From: JAGOUN01 sp040389005
Lineage (GTDB): Bacteria > Pseudomonadota > Gammaproteobacteria > JAGOUN01
Reading direction: 5' to 3'
NCBI GenBank assembly: GCA_040389005.1
Contig: JAZKAS010000042.1
Location: 1-31,979 of the forward strand
Length of the DNA: 31,979 nucleotides
The notes below the pieces were generated by a model. That model searched no databases. It was given only the letters and a program-made list of their open reading frames with translations, and had not been told where the DNA came from. A program made the translations under genes and the position numbers. Shown in pieces: positions 1-9,000 of the stretch (within the stretch, counting starts at the first letter, position 1; every line of letters starts with the position of its first letter).

Positions 1-1684
1 CTCAGGTTTGAATGTTGCAGTCGTATCAAAAGTATTTCCAACGCGTTCGCACACAGTAGCCGCGCAAGGTGGAATTAACGCTGCCTTGGGAAATATGGGG
101 AAAGATGAATGGCGTTGGCACGCGTATGATACAGTTATGGGCTCAGATTGTTTGGGCGATCAAGAAGCGATCGAATATATGTGTAAACATGCGCCGGCAA
201 CTATTATCGAATTAGAACATATGGGATTGCCATTTTCACGTACCGATGAAGGCAAAATTTATCAACGTTCGTTTGGCGGTCAAACCACGAATTATGGTGA
301 AAAAATCGCGCAGCGCACGTGTTGTGCGTCTGACCGAACAGGCCACGCGATGTTGCATGCGTTATATCAACAAAATGTCGCAGCAAAAACCAATTTTTTA
401 AATGAATGGTTTGCCGTTGATTTAGTTAAAAACGCGAAGAATCATGTCGTTGGTGTAATTGCTATGGATATCGAAACCGGCGAAGTATGTTACTTGAAAG
501 CACGTGCAACTGTTTTGGCAACAGGCGGCGCAGGACGAATTTATAAATCAACGACGAATGCTCATATTAATACCGGTGATGGAAATGGCATGGTGTTACG
601 CGCAGGTTTTGCAGTACAAGATATGGAGTTTTGGCAATTTCACCCCACCGGTGTTGCGGGTGCGGGTGTGTTAATCACCGAAGGGGTGCGTGGTGAAGGT
701 GGTTATTTAACCAATGGTTTGGGTGAACGTTTTATGGAACGTTATGCGCCGCATCTTAAAGATTTAGCTTGTCGTGATGAAGTTTCACGTGCGTCGATTA
801 TGGAAATTCGTGAAGGACGCGGCTGCGGTCCAAATAAAGATCATGTGTTACTTCATCTTGATCATTTAGGCATAAAAATTATTGAAGAACGGTTACCGGG
901 GATTCGTGAAATTGCAAAAACCTTTGCAGGTGTTGATCCCATCAAAGAACCGATTCCTGTTATTCCAACTTGTCATTATATGATGGGCGGTATTCCAACG
1001 AATCATTTAGGCCAAGCGATTACGATTGATGCAAATGGTAATGACATTGCTATCGAAGGATTATATGCAGCCGGTGAAGCTGCGTGCGTTTCAGTGCATG
1101 GCGCGAATCGTTTAGGTGCAAATTCACTACTTGATATTGTGGTATTTGGCCGTGCGATTGGTTTAACACTTGAAAAATCGTTAAAAGAAAACACTGAGGA
1201 AGTTTTTGTAACTGATGCTGATATTGAAAAAGCATTGGCGCGTTACCAGCGTTGGGATAATAATTCTGAAACAGGCGAAGATCCAGAAGCGATCCGCGCA
1301 GAAATGTGTGAGATTATGCAAAATGATTTTGGTGTGTTTAGAACCGCAGAACATATGGCAACGGGTTTAGAAAAATTAAAAACTTTGCGTGAACGTTTAC
1401 AAAAAGCATCCTTAAAAGACAAGAGCAAAACATTTAATACTGCACGTGTTGAAGCATTAGAGATTGATAATTTAATGGAAACGGCTTATGCAACTGCAAA
1501 ATTAGCGAATTTTCGCACTGAAAGCCGTGGCGCACATTCGCGTTTTGATTACCCAAAACGTAATGATGCAGAATGGCTAAAACACACAGTTTATATTAAT
1601 GAGGGTGAACGTATCCTTTTCCGTGAAGTAAATATGTCACCGAAAGAAATGGATCCTGTGCCTGTCAAAGAAAGAGAGCATTAA
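1..1684 (+). CDS. sdhA: Succinate dehydrogenase flavoprotein subunit, 5' truncated
   Basis: This is the catalytic FAD subunit of respiratory complex II; it oxidises succinate to fumarate on the cytoplasmic face of the inner membrane. The frame is already open at the window edge, so the true start lies outside; about 30 codons are missing compared with the ~588-residue E. coli protein. The segment RSHTVAAQGG contains the histidine that carries covalent FAD in this family. HPTG, the SRASIMEIREGRG stretch with the catalytic arginine region, and HGANRLGANSLLD near the C-terminal end of the FAD domain are all present. The C-terminal helical domain is complete. The stop is 1 bp before the sdhB ATG, indicating one transcript, and sdhC/sdhD are expected upstream of the window. 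Identification is secure. Confidence 0.97.
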   Translation, partial: SGLNVAVVSKVFPTRSHTVAAQGGINAALGNMGKDEWRWHAYDTVMGSDCLGDQEAIEYMCKHAPATIIELEHMGLPFSRTDEGKIYQRSFGGQTTNYGEKIAQRTCCASDRTGHAMLHALYQQNVAAKTNFLNEWFAVDLVKNAKNHVVGVIAMDIETGEVCYLKARATVLATGGAGRIYKSTTNAHINTGDGNGMVLRAGFAVQDMEFWQFHPTGVAGAGVLITEGVRGEGGYLTNGLGERFMERYAPHLKDLACRDEVSRASIMEIREGRGCGPNKDHVLLHLDHLGIKIIEERLPGIREIAKTFAGVDPIKEPIPVIPTCHYMMGGIPTNHLGQAITIDANGNDIAIEGLYAAGEAACVSVHGANRLGANSLLDIVVFGRAIGLTLEKSLKENTEEVFVTDADIEKALARYQRWDNNSETGEDPEAIRAEMCEIMQNDFGVFRTAEHMATGLEKLKTLRERLQKASLKDKSKTFNTARVEALEIDNLMETAYATAKLANFRTESRGAHSRFDYPKRNDAEWLKHTVYINEGERILFREVNMSPKEMDPVPVKEREH

Positions 1685-1685
1685 A

Positions 1686-2417
1686 ATGAATCAAATGACT
1701 ACTTTTGAAATCTATCGTTACAACCCTGACGTTGATACTAAACCGTACATGAAAAGCTACGAGTTAGATTTAAAAAAATATAATTGCATTATGGTGCTCG
1801 ATGCGCTTATGGAATTGAAAAAACAAGATGCGAGTTTAACCTTTAGAAAATCGTGCCGTGAAGGCGTGTGTGGTTCTGACGGCATGAATATTAATGGGAA
1901 AAATGGTTTGGCATGTATCACCCATTTATCGTCATTAAAAAGCAATAAAATTACGTTGCGACCCTTACCGGGAATGCCCGTTGTACGAGATTTAATTGTT
2001 GATATGACGCAATTTTATAAGCAATACGATAAAGTAAAACCGTATTTGATTAATAATGAAGTGCCACCTGCAAAAGAGCGTTTACAATCACCTGAAGAAC
2101 GCAAAAAACTTGATGGATTGTACGAATGTATTTTATGTGCGTGTTGTTCAACATCGTGTCCGTCTTTTTGGTGGAACCCAGAAAAATTTGTCGGCCCACA
2201 AGGTTTATTACATGCTTATCGTTTTATTGCTGATAGTCGTGATACTGCAACCGAAGAACGTTTAGCCGATTTAAGCGATCCCTTTAGTTTATTCCGCTGC
2301 CGCGGCATTATGAATTGCGTCAGCGTTTGTCCGAAAGGGTTAAATCCTACAGCAGCGATTGGTAAAATTCGTTCGATGTTGTTGAAAGAAAGTGTTGGGA
2401 TTAATGCCAAAGAATAA
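1686..2417 (+). CDS. sdhB: Succinate dehydrogenase iron-sulfur subunit
   Basis: SdhB is the electron-transfer subunit of complex II and carries three Fe-S clusters. The 243-residue product has the N-terminal [2Fe-2S] ligand pattern CREGVCGSDG followed by NGKNGLAC; the aspartate in the third ligand position is as in E. coli. The C-terminal ferredoxin part has CILCACCSTSCP and CRGIMNCVSVCPKGLNP for the [4Fe-4S] and [3Fe-4S] clusters. The ATG lies 1 bp after the sdhA stop, so translation is probably coupled. In a typical sdhCDAB-sucAB operon sucA would follow directly; here an acetyltransferase gene follows after 12 bp. Confidence 0.97.
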   Translation: MNQMTTFEIYRYNPDVDTKPYMKSYELDLKKYNCIMVLDALMELKKQDASLTFRKSCREGVCGSDGMNINGKNGLACITHLSSLKSNKITLRPLPGMPVVRDLIVDMTQFYKQYDKVKPYLINNEVPPAKERLQSPEERKKLDGLYECILCACCSTSCPSFWWNPEKFVGPQGLLHAYRFIADSRDTATEERLADLSDPFSLFRCRGIMNCVSVCPKGLNPTAAIGKIRSMLLKESVGINAKE

Positions 2418-2429
2418 AAAAGTGAAACA

Positions 2430-3068
2430 ATGTATAAATTAATTAAAGCGCAACCAGTTCATGCTAGCCAAATTATTCCGTATCTGACAATAACTTGTTA
2501 TTGGAAAGAGTTTTCGGAAGGCAATAATCTTAATCAAAGCTATGAAGACTTTATGCTTGAATGGGTTATTAATGATAGGTTGCCTTATACAACAGTTTTA
2601 GTCAAAGAAGAGAATGAAAATATAGTTTGTGGTTGTATTATTGTTGCGACCACAGAGCAATTTGGCACGATGCCAGATTATACTCCTCACGTTCACCCTA
2701 GAGTTATGGAAGTTTTTGCGCCATGGTTTGGGTTTCCAGTTAAAGATGGTGTTCTTGTGGAATTAATTGCGCTAGACAAAGACCTTAGAGGTCAGGGATA
2801 TGGATCTAAACTTTATGAGGTTGCTGAGGCTTTGGCTGTTAAAGAGAAAAAAAATTGTCTTTCTGCGTTTGTGTGGTCTTGCTTCCCTGATTCACTCATT
2901 ACATTCACACGAAAAGGATTTATGGTGACTGACTGCATTCAGTTTCCTGCACCAGTCGCTATGCCTCTTCTGTATATGCAAAAAGACGCTAAACATTTTC
3001 AGCTGAAAGACTATTTTCAATCTGAAGAATATTTAAATTGTAAAAATCTATTATTAAATACAAAATAA
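2430..3068 (+). CDS. GNAT-family N-acetyltransferase
   Basis: The 212-residue product has the acetyl-CoA pyrophosphate-binding motif of the GNAT fold: LIALDKDLRGQGYGSKLYE, containing R-G-Q-G-Y-G, at about residues 110-130. A following helix and a late beta strand (SAFVWSCF, then a hydrophobic stretch before GFMVTDC) fit the fold. The substrate cannot be read from sequence. It begins 12 bp after sdhB on the same strand and ends 73 bp before sucA, so it sits inside what is usually an uninterrupted sdh-suc operon and is probably co-transcribed. The product looks intact. Whether it modifies a TCA enzyme or is simply a passenger gene is unknown. Confidence 0.8.
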   Translation: MYKLIKAQPVHASQIIPYLTITCYWKEFSEGNNLNQSYEDFMLEWVINDRLPYTTVLVKEENENIVCGCIIVATTEQFGTMPDYTPHVHPRVMEVFAPWFGFPVKDGVLVELIALDKDLRGQGYGSKLYEVAEALAVKEKKNCLSAFVWSCFPDSLITFTRKGFMVTDCIQFPAPVAMPLLYMQKDAKHFQLKDYFQSEEYLNCKNLLLNTK

Positions 3069-3141
3069 TAAAACTTAACTCGCTGAATTTAATGGCCATT
3101 TTGATGCCATTTACTTTGGCTTAGATAGCAAATAGGGACAC

Positions 3142-5799
3142 ATGAAAATTCAATCCAAAACCATGCAGCAACAATGGGACAACTCTTATTTAGAAGCAGA
3201 AAATGCAGCATATTTGGCGTCATTAGAAAATGATCCATTGGAAGCAGAACATCAAGCTGCTATTCAAGATTTAATTGATTTAGCCGATGTAGAGGCTACC
3301 GGCTGGTCGCCCTCTGAATTATCCAATGACGTCTCTCAATTAATTAACGCCTTCCGCGCGCATGGCCATCGCCTTGCAAATCTCGATCCATTAAATCTTT
3401 CTCAGCCAGTAAGCCACCCAACACTATCACTCGACTATTTTGGTTTGCAAAACGATGCAGAGGCTAAAAGCATATTTGAAAAATATAAAGCTATTTATTC
3501 TAATCATATTGGTTATGAATTTGCGTATATTGAAGATCTCGCAGAAGTAGAATGGCTTGAAAATGAAATTGAAAAAAATAATGGCGCCTTTAATTTTTCA
3601 ACCGAAGAAAAAAAATCAATTTTAACGGACTTAACCACCTCTGAAGGATTAGAAAAATTTCTAGGTCGTCGTTATGTCGGTAAAACGCGTTTTTCAATTG
3701 AAGGGCTCGATAGTTTGATTCCATGTATGAATGAAATTATTGCACAAGCGGCAAATACTAAAGTCGATGAAGTGATAATTGGCATGGCGCATCGTGGTCG
3801 TTTAAATGTCATGGTTAACGTATTGGGGATGAAACCTGCTTATTTAGTTGATTACATGGATAGCAAATTGATTGATCCGCACTATGCGGGTGACGTGGTG
3901 TATCATCTAGGGTTTTCTTCTAAAATGTCAGTCGATAATCATGAAATGATGTTGACGATGGCGTTTAACCCTTCGCATCTTGAAATTATTTCTCCTGTCG
4001 TCATGGGCGCCGTTAAGGCGAAACAAAATACGCATCCCGATGTATTATCGGTATTGTTGCATGGTGATGCCGCATTTGCGGGGCAGGGTGTTGTGATGGA
4101 ATCCTTTGCGATGTCACAAACGCCAGGTTATTCGGTTGGCGGATCAATTCATATTGCAACAAATAATCAAGTCGGTTTTACGACGAGCAATCCTAATGAT
4201 GCGCGTTCAAGTTTATATTGCACTGATATCGCCAAAATGATTAACGCGCCGGTATTCCATGTAAATGCGGATGATCCTGAAGCAGTGGTGTTTGTAACAC
4301 GATTAGCGATGCGTTATCGTGAAAAATTTAGAAAAGATGTCGTGATTGACTTGGTCGGATATCGTCGTTACGGCCATAATGAAGCGGATGAACCCTCTGC
4401 AACACAACCGGTGATGTACAATAATATTCGTCAACACATATCGACGCGCGCGCTTTATGCTGAAAAATTAACAGCAGAAAAAATATTAAGCGCAGAAGAT
4501 GTCGATAAGATCATGTCAGATTATCAAAACGGATTAGATGCCGGTGATTCATTAAAATCTGTCTCAGCGAAAATGGTGGATTATCAAGCGCCTGAAGAAT
4601 GGTCGGGGTATTTAAACAATACTTGGCGCGCTGAGTATGATTCGCGTATTACTTCTGAAGAATTTAAAACGTTTGCCGAAAAATTACTCGCCTTGCCAGA
4701 AAATTTTGTATTACAAACGCAAGTCAAACGCGTCATGCAAGCGCGTGAAAAAATGGCGAGCGGTGAAGCAGGTATTGATTGGGGGATGGCTGAGAATTTA
4801 GCGTATGCGTCATTATTAGCAAAAGGTTATCCCGTGCGATTATCGGGTGAAGATGTGCGTCGCGGAACGTTTGCGCATCGCCACGCGGTTTTTCATCATC
4901 AAGAAAGTGGTGAAACGTATATGCCATTGTCATTTATTGCTAAAGATCAAGCGCCGATTCATGTGATTGATTCATTGCTCTCGGAAGAAGCGGTGATGGC
5001 ATTTGAATATGGTTATACCACCAGCGATTCAAAAACATTAACGATGTGGGAAGCGCAATACGGTGATTTTGTGAATGGCGCGCAAGTGGTGATTGATCAA
5101 TTTATCAGTTCTGGCGAACAAAAATGGAAACAATTATGCGGTTTGATTTTATTGTTACCGCATAGTTTTGAAGGTGCGGGACCAGAACATTCTTCTGCAC
5201 GCTTGGAACGTTATCTACAATTGTGTGCGGAAGAGAATATGCAAGTCTGTGTACCCTCAACGCCGGCGCAAATTTTTCATTTGTTACGTCGACAAATGCT
5301 GCGTCCATATCGCAAGCCGTTAATTGTCATTACGCCAAAAAGTGTGTTGCGTCATAAATTAGCCGTTTCTACAATGACGGATTTCACGGAGAAAAAATTT
5401 CAATTAGTGATTGCTGATAACGAAATACAAACTCCAACGCGCGTGATTTTATGCGCAGGTAAAGTATATTATGATCTTGTCACTGTGCGCACCGAATCGA
5501 ATGTTACTAATGTAGCTATTGTTCGCGTTGAGCAATTGTATCCATTTCCAAAAGAAGAGGTCATTGCTGCCTTATCAGCTTACAAAGACGTGAAAGATTT
5601 TGTTTGGTGCCAAGAAGAACCACAAAATCAAGGTGCGTGGATGTGTATTCGTGATGAAATATCGGCGTGTTTGCAGGATCAACAAAAATTAACGTTAATT
5701 AGCCGCCCAGCATCAGCGTCACCGGCAACAGGATTTGCAAAGGTCCATGCAGCGGAACAGGCAGAGTTGATGAAAAGGGCGCTTTATCCATTGGTTTAA
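3142..5799 (+). CDS. sucA: 2-oxoglutarate dehydrogenase E1 component
   Basis: E1o decarboxylates 2-oxoglutarate with thiamine diphosphate and passes the succinyl group to the lipoyl domain of SucB. The 885-residue product retains GMAHRGRLNV, the thiamine-binding HGDAAFAGQG followed by ATNNQVGFTT, YRRYGHNEADEP, and the C-terminal transketolase-like region ending HAAEQAELMKRALYPLV. It is about 50 residues shorter than E. coli SucA (933), with most of the shortening at the N-terminus: the usual Y-E-x-F-L-x-D-P-x-S-V-x-x-x-W segment is missing and the alignable part resumes at SQLINAFRAHGHR. Directly before that lies the peptide VEATGWSPSE, encoded by a repeat also found in sucB. A GGGA ribosome site precedes the ATG. 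Confidence 0.96.
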   Translation: MKIQSKTMQQQWDNSYLEAENAAYLASLENDPLEAEHQAAIQDLIDLADVEATGWSPSELSNDVSQLINAFRAHGHRLANLDPLNLSQPVSHPTLSLDYFGLQNDAEAKSIFEKYKAIYSNHIGYEFAYIEDLAEVEWLENEIEKNNGAFNFSTEEKKSILTDLTTSEGLEKFLGRRYVGKTRFSIEGLDSLIPCMNEIIAQAANTKVDEVIIGMAHRGRLNVMVNVLGMKPAYLVDYMDSKLIDPHYAGDVVYHLGFSSKMSVDNHEMMLTMAFNPSHLEIISPVVMGAVKAKQNTHPDVLSVLLHGDAAFAGQGVVMESFAMSQTPGYSVGGSIHIATNNQVGFTTSNPNDARSSLYCTDIAKMINAPVFHVNADDPEAVVFVTRLAMRYREKFRKDVVIDLVGYRRYGHNEADEPSATQPVMYNNIRQHISTRALYAEKLTAEKILSAEDVDKIMSDYQNGLDAGDSLKSVSAKMVDYQAPEEWSGYLNNTWRAEYDSRITSEEFKTFAEKLLALPENFVLQTQVKRVMQAREKMASGEAGIDWGMAENLAYASLLAKGYPVRLSGEDVRRGTFAHRHAVFHHQESGETYMPLSFIAKDQAPIHVIDSLLSEEAVMAFEYGYTTSDSKTLTMWEAQYGDFVNGAQVVIDQFISSGEQKWKQLCGLILLLPHSFEGAGPEHSSARLERYLQLCAEENMQVCVPSTPAQIFHLLRRQMLRPYRKPLIVITPKSVLRHKLAVSTMTDFTEKKFQLVIADNEIQTPTRVILCAGKVYYDLVTVRTESNVTNVAIVRVEQLYPFPKEEVIAALSAYKDVKDFVWCQEEPQNQGAWMCIRDEISACLQDQQKLTLISRPASASPATGFAKVHAAEQAELMKRALYPLV
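3288..3318 (+). repeat. In-frame short repeat element within sucA
   Basis: This 31-bp stretch encodes (D)VEATGWSPSE. It matches a 31-bp stretch in sucB (9977-10007): 16 identical bases, one inserted T here, 10 identical bases, one base missing here relative to sucB, then TGAA. The two indels compensate, so both copies occupy the same length and leave the frame intact. A related palindrome containing GGTCGCCCT lies after sucA (5847-5870). This resembles the behaviour of small palindromic elements that insert in frame in genes, such as Rickettsia palindromic elements; membership of a particular family is inference. Confidence 0.65.
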
Positions 5800-5846
5800 A
5801 ACTAAAGGGGAAGCGCATCTAAATTTTCGTTATTTTCAAATTTTAA

Positions 5847-5870
5847 GAGGGCGATCCGGCGGTCGCCCTG
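5847..5870. repeat. Palindrome downstream of sucA, related to the in-frame repeats
   Basis: AGGGCGA (5848-5854) and TCGCCCT (5863-5869) form a perfect 7-bp inverted repeat around the loop TCCGGCGG. The right half, CCGGCGGTCGCCCT, is shared with the repeat inside sucB. It begins about 48 bp after the sucA stop. There is no following T-run, so an intrinsic terminator is not supported, though an mRNA-stabilising or attenuating hairpin is possible. Confidence 0.6.
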
Positions 5871-5964
5871 TCAAACGTAAAAACAGCAAAAAATAAAAAA
5901 TTTGGTTGATCACTTTATATCAATTTCAGGCGCTCTTAATGTTTTTTGTATAAACTACAACCAT

Positions 5965-6017
5965 TATACTTGAATGGTATAGCAACGCCCACTTCGTTGA
6001 AAAAGGGTGTTGCTATA
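5965..6017 (+). promoter_or_regulatory. Candidate promoter and 5'-leader hairpin of the armadillo gene
   Basis: TATACT at 5965-5970 is a good -10 candidate; the -35 position (5942-5947) is only a T-run. A start about 7 bp downstream would place the transcript's 5' end at the foot of a strong inverted repeat: 5978-5990 (TATAGCAACGCCC) pairs with 6005-6017 (GGGTGTTGCTATA), 13 bp with one G-U, across a 14-nt loop. The hairpin ends about 20 nt before the chosen start codon. It could stabilise the mRNA or modulate translation. The inverted repeat is seen directly; the function is inferred. Confidence 0.5.
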
Positions 6018-6038
6018 TAAAAAATTGAGATGGTTTAT

Positions 6039-9000
6039 ATGATAGATCAATTAACGTTAATTATTGCCGATCTCAATGCTAATCGCATCAACCCCATTCA
6101 AGCCAAAGAAAAATTCTCCAATTTCAAACTTAATTATAAAAATCGAAAACAAATACAAAAGATCATTGATGAACTCGAGGATCAAAAAAAAGAAGAGATG
6201 ATTGCTTGTTTGGCATTTTCCCTTTTTGAAGCAAGCGATGATATTGAGTTGTATAATACTCTTAATGCTGTGTCAGTTCTTGCAATCAATAATAGATGTG
6301 CTACGTTAATTTTAGTGCATAATGGTTTAATTCCTTCTTTAATAGCACGATCAAAGCATTCGGTAGCGGGTGTTAGGCGGGCTGCTGCTGGAGCTCTGAG
6401 GGGTTTGGCTTATCATGTTGAATCTGGGCCAGAGACTGATGCCATTCGCCTAGAAGGCGGTATCGAGTTACTCATTCATTTACTCGAAGATACGGATGAA
6501 TTAGTGATCGAACAAGCGGTTGGGGCATTGTGGAATCTTTCTAACAATGCGGAAAATCGTGAAGTGATGCGCAATACAGGCCATCCTCCAGGGGTTTTTA
6601 TTCCTCGTTTAGTAGCGTTGTTAAAGCATTCAGCAGCGGGTGTTAGGCGGGCTGCTGCTGGAGCTTTGAAGGGTTTGGCTTATCATGTTAAATCTGGGCC
6701 AGAGACTGATGCCATTCGCCTAGAAGGCGGTATCGAGTTACTCATTCATTTACTCGAAGATACGGATGAATCAGTGATCAAACAAGCGGTTGAGGCATTG
6801 TGGAATCTTACTGGCAATGCGGAAAATCGTGAAGTGATGCGCAATACAGGCCACCCTCCAGGGGTTTTTATTCCTCGTTTAGTAGCGTTGCTAAAGCATT
6901 CAGCAGCGGATGTTAGGCGGGCTGCTGCTGGAGCTTTGAAGCGTTTGGCTTATTTTAAATCTGAGCCAGAAATTAGAGTAATTCTCATGGAAAGTGATAT
7001 TGATGTCATTTTCAACTTGTTAGAAGATCCTAATGAATCAGTGAAAGAACAAGCCACTCTTCTTGTAAAAAATCTTGCGCAGAACCTAATGAATCATGTC
7101 ATATTGTACTGCAGGGCGCCGAGAACTAACCCGTGTCTCAAAATTCTTGGATATGAAAACCATTTTTCAAGAGTTGTGTCAAATCTTGCAAACTCATTTC
7201 TTGATCCAGAAAAAAAGAATGTTTTGATGAGCTTGAGAAGCGTAAGGATGATTACGGATGGTATAGGGTGGAGTTCAATTACCGGTGATCCTAGAGATTG
7301 GAAATATGTCTTGCAGAATGTGATGTCGATATTTTTATATTATATTAGCGATCTCAAAAATTCACGTGAAGATCATGATAATAGCGATGTCTATAATATA
7401 ATAAAAGAAATTATTTTTATTTTAAGGGGAGCAACTAAAAATCGTACCCTTACAATTGCTTTGTTTGATAATAACAGTGATGCTTGGATTTTAAAACTAA
7501 TGCATGAAAAAAAATTCCCTATAGAGTTTGAAAAAATTGTTATCGATATATTCGCTAATTTATTTAATTATGTATTAAAAATGCATGAATCATCTATTAA
7601 TTTTAGCAGGCCTTTCATTTCGGATGTAAAAAAGCTTGCGTTAACAAATTGGCTAGAAGTGTTAGATAATAGCGATACCCCAGAAACACAATCTAGCATT
7701 GTATTATTCTATGCTTGTTGTGCTTGCCATGATTCATTCTTAGATGAAATGAAAGCAGCAGGTGTCCTTGATCGGTTAATTGCTTTTTTCCCTAGCGGAA
7801 TTCCTGAGCAACCACATAGTGAATTGCAGAACAATGTCATTACAGCGTTGCAGTCTTTTGCGCAACATCCTCAATACTGGGGATTTTTAGTTGATTCTGA
7901 AGGCAACAGTTTAGTCATAGCGTTGATCGCTCTAAATGCTAATCTTGCAGAGAAGGTTCTTCTGCTCGCTTTAGAGAAAAAAAATAATGAATTAAATAAA
8001 ATAGTAATAAAAATATTGCCTAAGCTTTTGGCTCATAAAAATAGGGAGGCTAGAAGGGGCGCAATAAATTTACTTACAGAAAAAAAAGAAATAAATTTAC
8101 TTATTGAAACAAAAATTATGAATGCTGATATCATAGTGAATTTATTAAATCTTTTGCCTTTTCGAAGCAGTGTTTCTGAAGAGAAGTTGTCTAAAGACGA
8201 TTTATGTGAAGGTCGGGATGCGATTCGTATATTATGGAATTTATCTGATTACGCAGAATATAGAGAATATATTCTTGCAAATTTTGGGATTACTCGATTC
8301 GAAAAATGGTTAAACTTATTTCCCGAAGAGTCGGTATTGAGTGAAGCTGATCAAGCAATGGCAAAAGCTTTATGGAGCTTGGCGTTGCATCAAACGCGGC
8401 GCGATGACCTTCTTACATCAGATGACTTCTTAGATTTTCTATTTCCAAAACCAAGTGAAAATAAACGCAAAATATCCACCACTGAATTAAAAACGAATGC
8501 GCAAAACAACGTTAATGTGATTTTGTCTATTTTTAGAGGAAAAATACCCAATGACTGTGCGATTATGATTGCATTATTTGCAGAACAGTCCCCTTTTTTT
8601 AGTTCGGAAGAATTAAGACAGCAAGCACAGGCGTATTATAACAATGACAATGCAGTTCGGCTGCGTCTTGAAGAATCGTTAATATTTTATAATTATGCAA
8701 CTGAAAACTTACTATGCATTGTCAGAGAAACTAATCTTGTTCACGTAACAGAAATTTTTTTGCGAAGCCTTGTAACCGCATTGGCTTTTCCCTTAGCTGC
8801 TCATACGCATGCGCTAAATGATTTTATGCGTGCCGTTCCTTCAAGCGATTATGAAGCATGTGCCCACCAATTATTAAAACTTAACCAGCTTGTATTGTGG
8901 AAAAGCAATCCTGGCGATATGAGAAAGTTTGCTTCAATATTGCCATATTATATTAGCGCTGGAATTTCGTTGATCTCTTGCTTGGATAAGTTAAGCGCTA

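Noticed and set aside
1003..1428. Three minus-strand frames of 61-63 codons inside sdhA
   Set aside because: They are shadows of the conserved sdhA reading frame with no independent support.
6353..6957. Direct repeats considered as a CRISPR array
   Set aside because: Units are 270 bp, in frame, contiguous without spacers, and encode armadillo helices.
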